Shown here: positions 32,640 through 41,448 of the stretch, piece after piece
Position numbering within the stretch: the first letter of the stretch is position 1
Layout of the letters: every line of letters starts with the position of its first letter
DNA from: Neoroseomonas terrae
GTDB lineage: Bacteria; Pseudomonadota; Alphaproteobacteria; Acetobacterales; Acetobacteraceae
Direction: 5' to 3'
NCBI RefSeq assembly: GCF_018129025.1
Contig: NZ_JAAEDI010000004.1
Location: 62,001-126,000 of the forward strand
DNA: 64,000 nucleotides
Program-made: the position numbers and the translations under genes
The notes under the pieces: model-generated
What the model was told of the DNA's origin: nothing
What the model saw: only the letters and a program-made list of their open reading frames with translations
The model's database searches: none

Positions 32640-33989
32640 TCAACCGAGCCCGGTCGGCTCCGGCGACGCTGCCGGCCGCCTGATGCCGGCCTGGCGCAGC
32701 GTGCGTTCCAGCAACTGGCTGTAGATCGGCCGGCCGCCGGCCCATTGCGCGGCGAGGTCGGCGACGCCGCAGGTGATCAGCAGCGGCACCACCAGCGCGT
32801 AGGAGCCGGTGAGCTCCAGCGCCAGCGCGACGCCGACGATCGGCGCGCGGATCGAGGCGGAGAACAGCCCGCCCATCGCCACGATGGCGAAGGCGAGCGG
32901 CACGATGCCGGCATCCGGCAGCAGCATCCGCGCGGCTTCCCCGAAGGCGAAGCCGATGCAGACGGCGAGGGTGAGCATCGGCGCGAAGATGCCGCCGGGC
33001 ACGCCGCTCGAATAGCTGCCGATGGTGGTGAGGAAGCGGATCCCGGCGAGCAGGAGCAGCGCCGACAGCCCGGGATGGGCGGCGGCGAGCTGGAGGATGA
33101 CGCCGTCGCCGCCTGTCACGGATTGCGGCAGCAGGATGACCAGCGCGCCGACGGCGAGCCCGATCACCGCCGGATACAGGTAGGGGGCATGACGCTGGCA
33201 GCGCGCGCTGAACTCGACGGCCCCGAGGATGGCGGCGTTGAGCGCCACGCCGGCCACGCCCAGCACTGCGCCGAGCAGCAGGAAGGCCGGCAGCAGACTC
33301 AGCGGTACGCTCTCGACCAGTAGCGGCAGGTCGGCGCCGGTGCCGATTATTGCCTGCGTGACCACCGTGGAGGTCACCGCCGCGAAGACGACACCGAGAT
33401 AGGTGCGGAAGGTGTAGGGAAATTCGCGGTGGGTTTCCTCGACGACGAACAGCACCGCGGCGAGCGGTGCGTTGAAGGCGCAGGCGAGGCCTGCCGCCGC
33501 GCCGGAGGCCAGCAGGCCGCGGCGCTCCAGCTCGCTGACCCGGAAGAACTCGGCCACGGCCGCGGCTGCCGAGGCGCCGATATGGATCGTCGGCCCTTCG
33601 CGGCCGAGCACGAGGCCCGAGGAGATCGCGGTCACGCCGGCGACGAACTTCACCGGCAGCACGCGGCGCCAGCGCACCGGGCGCAGGCCTTCCATCGCGC
33701 CTTCGATTTCCTGCACGCCGCTGCCGCCGGCTTCGGGGGCGAAGCGGCGGACGATGAACACGGCGAGCAGCGTGCACAGCATGGTCACCAGCGCCGCCGC
33801 GCCGACCAGGTGCCAGCCCTGGACCACCTGCTCCAGCCAACGCGGCCAGACCATCAGGTGATTGATGGCGAGGTGGAAGAAGGAGCCGATCACGCCGGCG
33901 AGCGCGCCAGCTAGGATGGTGAGCGCCGCGTAGCGCGCCTCTCCCCGCGCATCGCCCGGTTGGCCCTGGGCCAGAAGTTCCTCGTCCAT
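32640..33989 (-). CDS. ClC-family chloride channel / H+-Cl- antiporter
   Basis: This integral membrane protein of 449 residues exchanges Cl- for H+ or conducts Cl-. The ClC selectivity motifs are present: GSGVQEIEG (for GSGIP), GREGPTIHIG with the gating Glu, GVPGGIFAPML, and the Tyr in GRPIYSQLLE. The internal proton Glu is kept (EETHREF), which favours an antiporter. No CBS domains follow, so it is the short prokaryotic form. It sits between the FAD/NAD(P) gene (convergent, 8-nt gap) and hutC. Confidence 0.92.
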   Translation of the reverse strand: MDEELLAQGQPGDARGEARYAALTILAGALAGVIGSFFHLAINHLMVWPRWLEQVVQGWHLVGAAALVTMLCTLLAVFIVRRFAPEAGGSGVQEIEGAMEGLRPVRWRRVLPVKFVAGVTAISSGLVLGREGPTIHIGASAAAAVAEFFRVSELERRGLLASGAAAGLACAFNAPLAAVLFVVEETHREFPYTFRTYLGVVFAAVTSTVVTQAIIGTGADLPLLVESVPLSLLPAFLLLGAVLGVAGVALNAAILGAVEFSARCQRHAPYLYPAVIGLAVGALVILLPQSVTGGDGVILQLAAAHPGLSALLLLAGIRFLTTIGSYSSGVPGGIFAPMLTLAVCIGFAFGEAARMLLPDAGIVPLAFAIVAMGGLFSASIRAPIVGVALALELTGSYALVVPLLITCGVADLAAQWAGGRPIYSQLLERTLRQAGIRRPAASPEPTGLG

Positions 33990-34044
33990 CAGCCTCGCGA
34001 CGCCTCGGTGCCGCGGCGACCATGCGTCGGGCGCTTTGCGGGGG

Positions 34045-34779
34045 TCAACCTCGGGCGGGCGATGCGCCGGCGGCGAATCGGCCCACCAGGCGGTGTCGGT
34101 CGCCGGCGTGCCAAAGGCGCGCGAAGGTGACGGGCGTGGCGCCGTTCCAGGTCCGGCGTTCCACCACCAGCGCGGCCGCCCCGCGCGTCATGCCAAGCAG
34201 CGTCGCGACGCGCGCCGGTGCCGCAGTGGCGTGGATGGCATGCTCGGCCTCGGTCCAGGGGACGTGATCGAGCAGCCAGCGGCCGGGCGGGGTGGTGGAG
34301 AAGGGCGCGGCCGCTGCGTCCGGGGCGGCGTCGAGGTTGATCAGCCGTTCCTCCACCTGCATCGGCGTCGCGTCGGCGAGATGGCGCGTCGTGATGTCGA
34401 GCAACGGCGTGCCCGCGGCGAGGTCCATTTCCTCGCCCGTTGCGGGGCGGATGGTGCGGGACAGGATGTCGAAGCGGTGCTGCTGGCCGGCGGCGGCGAT
34501 CTCGGCGCCGATGTCCCAGATCTCGAAGACGGCGCGGCCGCGGGCTTCGGGGCTCGCGACCGTGCCGGCGCGGCGGTTGCGGCGGACGAGGCCCTCGGCG
34601 GCCAGCGCCGCGACGGCGCGATGGACCGTCATACGGGAGGCACCGAACAGCGCCATCAGTTCGTTCTCGGGCGGGATACGGCCGCCGGGGGGAATACGCC
34701 CTGTGAGGATTGCGCTGCCCAGGGCGCGGCGGATCTGGGCGTGCAGCGGGCCGTCGCCGTCGAGGGTGAGCGCGGTCAT
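34045..34779 (-). CDS. hutC: Histidine utilisation repressor
   Basis: HutC is a GntR-family repressor released by urocanate. The 244-residue protein has the winged HTH (GPLHAQIRRALGSAILTGRI, PPENELMALFGASRMTVHRA, EGLVRRNRRAGTV) and a UTRA ligand domain (PMQVEERLINLDAAPD; VVERRTWNGATPVTFARLWHAG). It is cotranscribed with hutF, whose stop overlaps its start by 4 nt (ATGA). It probably controls itself, hutF and the divergent hutIHU genes through the palindrome at 36145-36164. Confidence 0.92.
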   Translation of the reverse strand: MTALTLDGDGPLHAQIRRALGSAILTGRIPPGGRIPPENELMALFGASRMTVHRAVAALAAEGLVRRNRRAGTVASPEARGRAVFEIWDIGAEIAAAGQQHRFDILSRTIRPATGEEMDLAAGTPLLDITTRHLADATPMQVEERLINLDAAPDAAAAPFSTTPPGRWLLDHVPWTEAEHAIHATAAPARVATLLGMTRGAAALVVERRTWNGATPVTFARLWHAGDRHRLVGRFAAGASPARG

Positions 34780-36125
34780 GCGGCGAGGATGCGGGTGAGC
34801 ACGGCGGCGACGCGGCGTTCGGCGGCGGCGCGGGCGGGATGGGCGCCGGCTTCGACCACGCGGGCGCCGCGGACCCAGACCTCGCTGATGGCGCCGTCGC
34901 GGGCGGCGAAGACGAGGCTGTCGAGGATACGGTCGCCGTGGCGTGCCGCGAGGGCGGGGGCGGCGGGGTCGAGCAGGACGAGATCAGCGAAAGCGCCGGG
35001 TGCAATGCCGGCGGGCGCGGCGGCGAGGGCCTGAGCACCGCCTGTCAGCGCGGCCTGCCAAAGTGCGACCGCGGTGGAGCCGCCACGCGGGGCGAGGGCG
35101 TTGCGCGTGCGATGGGCGAGGCGCTGGGAATACTCCAGCGTGCGGAGTTCAGCGGGCGCGGAGATCAGCACGTTGGAATCCGTGCCGACGCCGAAGCGGC
35201 CGCTCGCTGCGCGATAGGAAATCGCGGGGAAGGTGCCGTCGCCGAGGTTGCTCTCGGTGACGGGGCAGAGGCCGATGACGGCGCGAGCGTCAGCTACGCG
35301 GGCGAGTTCGGCCGCGGTGCCATGGGTCGCGTGGATCAAGCAGGTGCGGGCGTCGACCAGGCCGGCATCGAGCAGGGCCGCGATCGGCGGCTGGCCGAGG
35401 ATGCGCTGCGCGGCCTCGACTTCCTTCACCTGCTCGGCGGCGTGGATGTGCAGGGGTTCGTCCCGGTGTGCCATGGCGCGGACGGCGCGGATTTCCTCGA
35501 TCGTCGCGGCGCGCAGCGAATGCGGGGCGAGGCCGAAGGTCGCGCCCGGCAGGGCGGCGATGGCGCGGCGGCTGCCCTCGGCCAGCGCGGCGAAGCTGTC
35601 GAGGTCGTTGAGGAAGCGGCGCTGACCGGGAACGGGTGGCGCGCCGCCGATTTCGCCATGCGCATAGAAGCAGGGCAGGAGGGTGAGGTTGATGCCGGTG
35701 GTTGCCGCCGCGGCGGCGATGCGGGCGGCCATCTCGGCATGGTCGGCGTAGCGCGAGCCGTCCGGCGCGTGGTGCAGGTAGTGGAACTCGCCGACCCGGG
35801 TGAAGCCGGCCTCCAGCATCTCGGCATAGGCGAGGGTGGCGATCGCCTCGACATCGTCCGGGGTGAGATGGGCGAGGAAGCGGTACATCAACTCGCGCCA
35901 GGTCCAGAAGGAATCCTCGCTGTCGCCGGCATGCTCCGTCAGGCCGGCCATGCCGCGCTGGAAGGCGTGGGAATGGAGGTTGGGCAGGCCGGGAAGGGCG
36001 ACCAGGCGGCCGGGTTCGGCGTCGGGCGTGACGCTCGCGATGCGGCCATCCGCCTGGATCTCGATGCGCACGTCGCGGCGCCAGCCGTCGGGCAGCAGGG
36101 CTTCCGAAAAAACGAGCTTGCGCAT
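34776..36125 (-). CDS. hutF: Formimidoylglutamate deiminase
   Basis: HutF hydrolyses N-formimino-L-glutamate to N-formyl-L-glutamate and ammonia, the fourth step of the five-step histidine pathway. This amidohydrolase-fold enzyme has 449 residues. The metal-binding motif LPNLHSHAFQRGM is near residue 55-67, with further His ligands in PLHIHAAEQ and CLIHATHGT and the Asp in GVGTDSNVLIS. The ATG at 36125 gives the expected N-terminus (MRKLVFSEALLPDGW). It leads the hutF-hutC transcript and diverges from hutI. HutG, needed to finish the route, is not in the window. Confidence 0.94.
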   Translation of the reverse strand: MRKLVFSEALLPDGWRRDVRIEIQADGRIASVTPDAEPGRLVALPGLPNLHSHAFQRGMAGLTEHAGDSEDSFWTWRELMYRFLAHLTPDDVEAIATLAYAEMLEAGFTRVGEFHYLHHAPDGSRYADHAEMAARIAAAAATTGINLTLLPCFYAHGEIGGAPPVPGQRRFLNDLDSFAALAEGSRRAIAALPGATFGLAPHSLRAATIEEIRAVRAMAHRDEPLHIHAAEQVKEVEAAQRILGQPPIAALLDAGLVDARTCLIHATHGTAAELARVADARAVIGLCPVTESNLGDGTFPAISYRAASGRFGVGTDSNVLISAPAELRTLEYSQRLAHRTRNALAPRGGSTAVALWQAALTGGAQALAAAPAGIAPGAFADLVLLDPAAPALAARHGDRILDSLVFAARDGAISEVWVRGARVVEAGAHPARAAAERRVAAVLTRILAA

Positions 36126-36144
36126 CGGCGGGGCTCCGGAGCAG

Positions 36145-36164
36145 GATAATGTATATACATTATC
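36145..36164. promoter_or_regulatory. 20-bp perfect palindrome, probable HutC operator
   Basis: GATAATGTATATACATTATC is fully symmetric, lies 19 bp from the hutF start codon, and occupies the divergent hutF/hutI promoter gap. Its AT richness stands out from the surroundings. The TGTATATACA core is of the type bound by GntR/HutC dimers. The link to HutC is inferred from position and gene content. Confidence 0.8.
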
Positions 36165-36210
36165 GGCGCCGAGTGGCTGAGGCCAGCGCCGAATGCGGGA
36201 GAACCGGCAC

Positions 36211-37422
36211 GTGGCAGCCCTCAAGGCCGATCTGCTGTTCACCGGGGCGCGGCTTGCGACCATGGCGGGCCGCGCGGGCCTGGGCGTGGTCGAGGATGCC
36301 GTCGTCGCGGTGGCGGATGGGCGGATCGCCTGGGCCGGGGCGCGGGGCGAGGCGCCGCCGGTCGATGCCGCCGAGCGCTTCGATTGCGCGGGGCGGTGGA
36401 TCACGCCAGGGCTAGTCGATTGCCACACGCATCTGGTCTTCGCCGGCAATCGTGCGGATGAGTTCGCGCGGCGGTTGGCCGGTGAATCCTATGCCGACAT
36501 CGCGCGGTCGGGCGGCGGGATCGCGGCGACGGTGCGGGCAACGCGCGCGGCGGATGAGGATGCGCTGATCGCGGCGTCCTTGATGCGGCTCGACGCGCTG
36601 CTGGCGGAAGGCGTGACGACCGTCGAGATCAAGTCGGGCTATGGGCTCGATGAGGCGACGGAGCTGCGGCAGCTTCGCGTGGCGCGGCAGCTTGCGGCGC
36701 GGCGGGCGGTGTCGGTCGCAGCGACGTATCTCGGGGCGCATGCGGTGCCGCCGGGCGGTGATCGCGCGGCGTATCTCGACCTGGTGTGCGAGCGGATGAT
36801 CCCGCGCATCGCGGCGGAAGGTCTCGCCGATGCGGTGGATGTCTTTCAGGAGGGGATCGCCTTCAGCGCCGAGGAATGCGCGCGCGTCTTCGCCGCCGCG
36901 GGCACGGCCGGGCTGCGCGTGAAGTCGCATGCCGACCAGTTGAGCGATGGCGGCGGCGCGGCGCTGGCGGCGGCGCATCGGGCGCTGTCGGCGGATCATC
37001 TCGAATACACCAATGCCGAGGGCGCGGCCGCGATGGTGCGCGCCGGCACGGTCGCGGTGCTGCTGCCGGGCGCGACGCTGATGCTGAAGGAGGAGCGGCA
37101 TCCGCCGGTCGATGCCTTCCGCGCGGCGGGTACGCGCATGGCGGTGGCGACGGACCTCAATCCGGGATCGTCGCCCATCGCATCGCTGCGTGTCTGCGGA
37201 ACGCTGGCCTGCGTGCTGTTCCGCATGACGGTGGAGGAGGTGCTGCGCGGCATCACCATCGAGGCGGCGCATGCGCTCGGGCGCGCCGACCGCATCGGCA
37301 GCGTCGAGGCCGGGAAGGATGCGGACCTTGCCGTGTGGTCGGTCGAGACGCTGTCCCAACTCGTCGCGCAGATCGGGCCGTCGCCGCTCTTCGCGCGATT
37401 TCATCAGGGGGTGCGGGCATGA
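36211..37422 (+). CDS. hutI: Imidazolonepropionase
   Basis: HutI opens the ring of 4-imidazolone-5-propionate to give N-formimino-L-glutamate. It is an amidohydrolase of 403 residues with metal motif [17 protein letters not shown], the loop [20 protein letters not shown] (His ligand) and the Asp in [10 protein letters not shown]. The GTG at 36211 has GGGAG 9 nt upstream and is preferred; an ATG at 36193 would add six residues. The stop overlaps the hutH start as ATGA. Confidence 0.94.
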   Translation: MAALKADLLFTGARLATMAGRAGLGVVEDAVVAVADGRIAWAGARGEAPPVDAAERFDCAGRWITPGLVDCHTHLVFAGNRADEFARRLAGESYADIARSGGGIAATVRATRAADEDALIAASLMRLDALLAEGVTTVEIKSGYGLDEATELRQLRVARQLAARRAVSVAATYLGAHAVPPGGDRAAYLDLVCERMIPRIAAEGLADAVDVFQEGIAFSAEECARVFAAAGTAGLRVKSHADQLSDGGGAALAAAHRALSADHLEYTNAEGAAAMVRAGTVAVLLPGATLMLKEERHPPVDAFRAAGTRMAVATDLNPGSSPIASLRVCGTLACVLFRMTVEEVLRGITIEAAHALGRADRIGSVEAGKDADLAVWSVETLSQLVAQIGPSPLFARFHQGVRA

Positions 37423-38924
37423 TGCTGATGCCGGGTGACGTGTCGCTCGCCGCGTGGCAGGATATCCTGTCCGGGGCGGCGATGCCGCTCGATCCCGCGG
37501 CGCGCGCGGCGGTGGATCGTGGCGCGGCGGCGGTGACGCGCGTGATCGAGGCGGGCGAGACCGTCTATGGCGTCAACACCGGCTTCGGAAAGCTGGCTTC
37601 TGTGCGGATCGGGGATGGCGACCTCGAAACGCTGCAGCGGAACCTGATCCTGTCGCATGCCTGCGGCGTCGGTGCGCCGCTGCCCCCGTCTATCGTTCGG
37701 CTGATCATGGCGATGAAGGCGGCGAGCCTCGCGCGCGGCGCCTCCGGCGTGCGGTGGGAGGTGATCGCGCTGATCGAGGCCATGCGCGCGGAAGGCGTGC
37801 TGCCGGTGATCCCGGCGAAGGGATCGGTGGGCGCGTCGGGCGACCTGGCGCCGCTTGCGCATCTGACGGCGGCGATGATCGGCGAAGGGGACGTGCTGCC
37901 GGGCGTGCCGGCGCAGGACGCGTTGCGCGCGGCAGGGTTGGCGCCGGTCGTGCTGGGGCCGAAGGAAGGACTCGGGTTGATCAACGGCACGCAGGTCTCG
38001 ACGGCGATCGCGCTGGCGGGGCTGTTCGCGGCGGAGCGCGTGTTCCAGGCCGCGCTGGTCGCGGGCGCGATAACCGTGGATGCGCTGCGCGGGTCCGACA
38101 CACCCTTCGATCCGCGCATCCACGCGCTGCGCGGTCATGCCGGGCAGGCGGAGGTCGCGGACGCGCTGCGGGGGCTGCTCGCAGGAAGCGCCATCCGCGA
38201 GAGCCATCGGAATGGCGACGATCGCGTGCAGGACCCGTACTCGCTGCGCTGCCAGCCGCAGGTGATGGGTGCGGTGCTGGACATGCTGCGCTTCGTGGCC
38301 CGCACGCTGGAGGTCGAGGCGAATGCGGTGACCGACAACCCGCTGGTGCTGGACGATGGCAGCATCGTCTCCGGCGGCAATTTCCATGCGGAGCCGGTGG
38401 CGTTCGCGGCCGACCAGATCGCGATTGCGCTGGCGGAGATCGGCAGTCTTTCGGAGCGTCGCATCGCGTTGTTGGTCGATCCGGTGATGAGCGGGCTGCC
38501 CGCCTTCCTCGCGCGCGATGCCGGGCTGAATTCGGGGCTGATGATCGCGCAGGTGACGGCCGCTGCGCTGGCGTCCGAAAACAAGCAGCGGGCGATGCCG
38601 GCGAGCGTTGATTCGCTGCCGACCTCCGCGAACCAGGAAGACCACGTGTCGATGGCGACGCATGCGGCGTATCGGCTGCTCGACATGGCGGCGAATGCTG
38701 CGTCGATCATCGGGATCGAGGCGCTGGCGGCGGCCGAGGCGCTGGAGCATCGGAGGCCGTTGACGTCGTCGCCACCGCTGGAAGTCGTGCACGCCACAGT
38801 GCGGGCGCATATCGCGCCGCTGGTGTCGGATCGGTTCCTGGCGCCGGATATCGCGGCGGCGACGGAGCTGGTTCGCGGCGGTGGGCTGGTCGGAGCGCTG
38901 GAACTGCCGGGGGTGGCGCGGTGA
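37419..38924 (+). CDS. hutH: Histidine ammonia-lyase
   Basis: HutH removes ammonia from L-histidine to form urocanate, the first step of histidine catabolism. The 501-residue protein has the ASG triad at 139-141 ([15 protein letters not shown]) that cyclises into the MIO electrophile, and the catalytic Tyr50 in [12 protein letters not shown]. It also shows [25 protein letters not shown] and the C-terminal [12 protein letters not shown]. It overlaps hutI by 4 nt. A 369-bp inverted-repeat element separates it from hutU. Confidence 0.96.
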   Translation: MMLMPGDVSLAAWQDILSGAAMPLDPAARAAVDRGAAAVTRVIEAGETVYGVNTGFGKLASVRIGDGDLETLQRNLILSHACGVGAPLPPSIVRLIMAMKAASLARGASGVRWEVIALIEAMRAEGVLPVIPAKGSVGASGDLAPLAHLTAAMIGEGDVLPGVPAQDALRAAGLAPVVLGPKEGLGLINGTQVSTAIALAGLFAAERVFQAALVAGAITVDALRGSDTPFDPRIHALRGHAGQAEVADALRGLLAGSAIRESHRNGDDRVQDPYSLRCQPQVMGAVLDMLRFVARTLEVEANAVTDNPLVLDDGSIVSGGNFHAEPVAFAADQIAIALAEIGSLSERRIALLVDPVMSGLPAFLARDAGLNSGLMIAQVTAAALASENKQRAMPASVDSLPTSANQEDHVSMATHAAYRLLDMAANAASIIGIEALAAAEALEHRRPLTSSPPLEVVHATVRAHIAPLVSDRFLAPDIAAATELVRGGGLVGALELPGVAR

Positions 38925-38937
38925 CGACGGGCGTGTT

Positions 38938-39306
38938 GGAGAGGGGCGCCGCCCCTCTCCAAGCCTCTCCCCGCCAAAGGCCGAAGGGCCTTTGGAAACC
39001 TCGATTTGGCGCTGGGCGCGGCGGTTCGATCCGGCGGCCTGATGGCGATCCGTGCTGGAGAACGACGCGGGGGCTGGGTCCGTCTTCGTGCCAACGGTCA
39101 CGATACCATCCACGATCTTCACTTGGCACCGTGCCCGACGGCGTTGCTGCGGCGACGCGGCGTGCCTTGTGCGCGGCGCCCGAACGATCCTGCATGCGAC
39201 CTGCATGGACGCGGAACACGATGACCGCCCAGCACCAAGTCAAGGTTTCCAAAGGCCTTTCGGCCTTTGGTGGGGTGGGGTCCGGGGAGGGGCGACGCCC
39301 CTCCTC
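38938..39306. mobile_element. MITE-like element with ~80-bp inverted ends inside the hut operon
   Basis: The ends, at 38938 to about 39018 and 39226-39306, are imperfect reverse complements over about 80 bp (roughly 80% identical by eye). Each contains two stem-loops: GGAGAGGGGC/GCCCCTCTCC plus CCAAAGGCC/GGCCTTTGG on the left, and CCAAAGGCC/GGCCTTTGG plus GGAGGGGC/GCCCCTCC on the right. Next to them TTTGGAAACCT and GCTGGGCG are shared in inverted order. The ~210-bp centre has no supported gene. No transposase is encoded, so it is either a non-autonomous element or a pair of opposed REP-like repeats. Confidence 0.6.
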
Positions 39307-39338
39307 GGTCCTGTCCTGAACAGCGAAGGACCACCGCC

Positions 39339-41015
39339 ATGACACCCCGCATCGCCAACTCCCGCATCGTCACTGCGCCTCGCGGTGGCACGCCTGTCTG
39401 TCGGTCCTGGGGTGCCGAGGCGGCGATGCGGATGTTGATGAACAATCTCGATCCGGAGGTTGCCGAGAAGCCGGATGAGCTTGTCGTCTATGGCGGCATC
39501 GGGAGGGCGGCGCGGGATTGGGAGTCGTTCGACCGGATCGTGGCGTCGTTGAAGGCGCTCGATCCGGAGGACACGCTGCTGGTGCAGTCGGGCAAGCCGG
39601 TGGGCATCTTCCGCACCACGGCGGATGCGCCGCGGGTGCTGATCGCGAATTCGAATCTCGTGCCGCATTGGGCGACCTGGGAGAAGTTCAACGAGCTCGA
39701 TCGCCGCGGGCTGATGATGTACGGCCAGATGACGGCGGGGTCCTGGATCTACATCGGCAGCCAGGGGATCGTGCAGGGGACGTACGAGACCTTCGCCGAG
39801 GTCGGGCGGCAGCACTATGGCGGCAGTCTCAAGGCGCGGTGGATCCTGACGGGCGGGCTCGGCGGGATGGGTGGGGCACAGCCGCTGGCGGCGACGATGG
39901 CCGGGGCCTCGATGATCGCGGTGGAATGCCAGGCGTCGCGGATCGAGATGCGGTTGCGGACGCGGTACCTCGATGCGCAGGCGGCGACGCTCGATGAGGC
40001 GCTGGCGATGGTCGAGGCGGCGAAGCTAGAGGGGCGCGCCGTTTCGGTCGGGCTGCTGGGCAATGCGGCGGAGGTGTTTCCGGAGATCCTGCGCCGCGGC
40101 ATCCGGCCGGATGCGGTGACGGACCAGACCAGCGCGCATGATCCGCTGAACGGGTACCTGCCGGCGGGATGGACCATCGCGGAGTGGGAGGAGCGGCGGG
40201 AGCGCGATCCGGCGGGCACGACGCTGGCCGCGAAGAAGTCGATGGCGACGCATGTCGAGGCGATGCTCGGGTTCCATCGGCTCGGCATTCCGGTGCTCGA
40301 TTACGGCAACAACATCCGACAGATGGCGAAGGAGATGGGGGTCGCTGACGCCTTCGATTTCCCGGGCTTCGTGCCGGCCTATATCCGGCCGCTGTTCTGC
40401 CGCGGCGTGGGCCCGTTCCGCTGGGCCGCGCTGTCCGGCGACCCGGAGGATATCGCGAAGACGGATGCGAAGGTGCGGGAGCTGCTGCCGGATGACGCGC
40501 ATCTGCACAATTGGCTCGACATGGCGGGCAGGCGGATTGCGTATCAGGGGCTGCCGGCGAGGATCTGCTGGGTGGGGCTGGGGGATCGGCATCGGCTCGG
40601 CCTGGCGTTTAACGAGATGGTGGCGAAGGGCGAGCTGAAGGCGCCGATCGTCATCGGTCGGGATCACCTCGATTCAGGGTCGGTCGCCTCGCCGAACCGG
40701 GAGACGGAGGCGATGAAGGATGGATCGGATGCGGTGTCGGACTGGCCGCTGTTGAATGCGCTGCTGAACACGGCATCCGGGGCGACCTGGGTGTCGCTGC
40801 ATCATGGCGGTGGCGTGGGGATCGGGTTCTCGCAGCATGCCGGCGTGGTGATCGTGGCGGACGGCACCGAGGCGGCGGCGAAGCGGTTGGCGCGGGTGCT
40901 GTGGAACGATCCCGGCACCGGCGTGATGCGGCATGCGGATGCGGGGTATGACATCGCCATCGAGCATGCGAGGCGGATGGGGATGAAACTGCCGGCGCTT
41001 GGGATTGGAGTCTGA
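39339..41015 (+). CDS. hutU: Urocanate hydratase
   Basis: HutU converts urocanate to 4-imidazolone-5-propionate using tightly bound NAD+ as electrophile. The 558-residue protein has [20 protein letters not shown] near the N-terminus, the NAD-binding [26 protein letters not shown] and the C-terminal [24 protein letters not shown] stands upstream of the ATG at 39339. The frame opens 24 codons earlier inside the repeat element, but that part is not family-like. It is 414 bp from hutH because of the inserted element. Confidence 0.95.
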   Translation: MTPRIANSRIVTAPRGGTPVCRSWGAEAAMRMLMNNLDPEVAEKPDELVVYGGIGRAARDWESFDRIVASLKALDPEDTLLVQSGKPVGIFRTTADAPRVLIANSNLVPHWATWEKFNELDRRGLMMYGQMTAGSWIYIGSQGIVQGTYETFAEVGRQHYGGSLKARWILTGGLGGMGGAQPLAATMAGASMIAVECQASRIEMRLRTRYLDAQAATLDEALAMVEAAKLEGRAVSVGLLGNAAEVFPEILRRGIRPDAVTDQTSAHDPLNGYLPAGWTIAEWEERRERDPAGTTLAAKKSMATHVEAMLGFHRLGIPVLDYGNNIRQMAKEMGVADAFDFPGFVPAYIRPLFCRGVGPFRWAALSGDPEDIAKTDAKVRELLPDDAHLHNWLDMAGRRIAYQGLPARICWVGLGDRHRLGLAFNEMVAKGELKAPIVIGRDHLDSGSVASPNRETEAMKDGSDAVSDWPLLNALLNTASGATWVSLHHGGGVGIGFSQHAGVVIVADGTEAAAKRLARVLWNDPGTGVMRHADAGYDIAIEHARRMGMKLPALGIGV

Positions 41016-41018
41016 TCG

Positions 41019-41372
41019 ATGTTTGCCGCACCCGACAGCATCACGGGCTGGCATGCCCATGTGTACTATGAGGAGGGCTCACGCGACGCGGCGCAGCGGT
41101 TGCGGGACGGCATCGGTGCGGCGTTTCCGGATGCGATGCTGGGGCGCTGGCATGACGTGCCGGTCGGGCCGCATCCGGGCGCGATGTACCAAGTGGCCTT
41201 CCCGCCGGCGCTGTTCCCGGCGCTGGTGCCGTTCATCGCGCTGAACAGGGAGGGGCTGACGGTGCTGGTGCATCCCGATACCGGTCATCCGCGCGCGGAT
41301 CATGAGCGTCACGCGCTGTGGCTCGGTGCGGTGCTGCCGCTGAAGACCGCGATGCTGCCGGAGCGAGCCTGA
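41019..41372 (+). CDS. DOPA 4,5-dioxygenase-family protein
   Basis: This 117-residue protein matches the small DOPA 4,5-dioxygenase family (fungal/plant betalain type and bacterial relatives), which cleaves catechol rings with non-haem iron. Conserved His-rich motifs are WHAHVYYEEGSRDAA near the start and VLVHPDTGHPRADHERHALWLG near the end. It starts 3 nt after the hutU stop, so it is cotranscribed with histidine genes, where it has no textbook role. The true substrate is unknown. Confidence 0.85.
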   Translation: MFAAPDSITGWHAHVYYEEGSRDAAQRLRDGIGAAFPDAMLGRWHDVPVGPHPGAMYQVAFPPALFPALVPFIALNREGLTVLVHPDTGHPRADHERHALWLGAVLPLKTAMLPERA

Positions 41373-41448
41373 ACGCCGTCGGCAATCGTGCCTTGACGGC
41401 GCGGGCCCCGTGCCTCGCCGACCCCATCAATGCCCGCTGCGCCGGTGG

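Noticed and set aside
39019-39225. Possible small gene in the core of the inverted-repeat element
   Set aside because: Frames on both strands are open, but none starts with a ribosome site and the translations are Arg/Pro-rich without recognisable motif.
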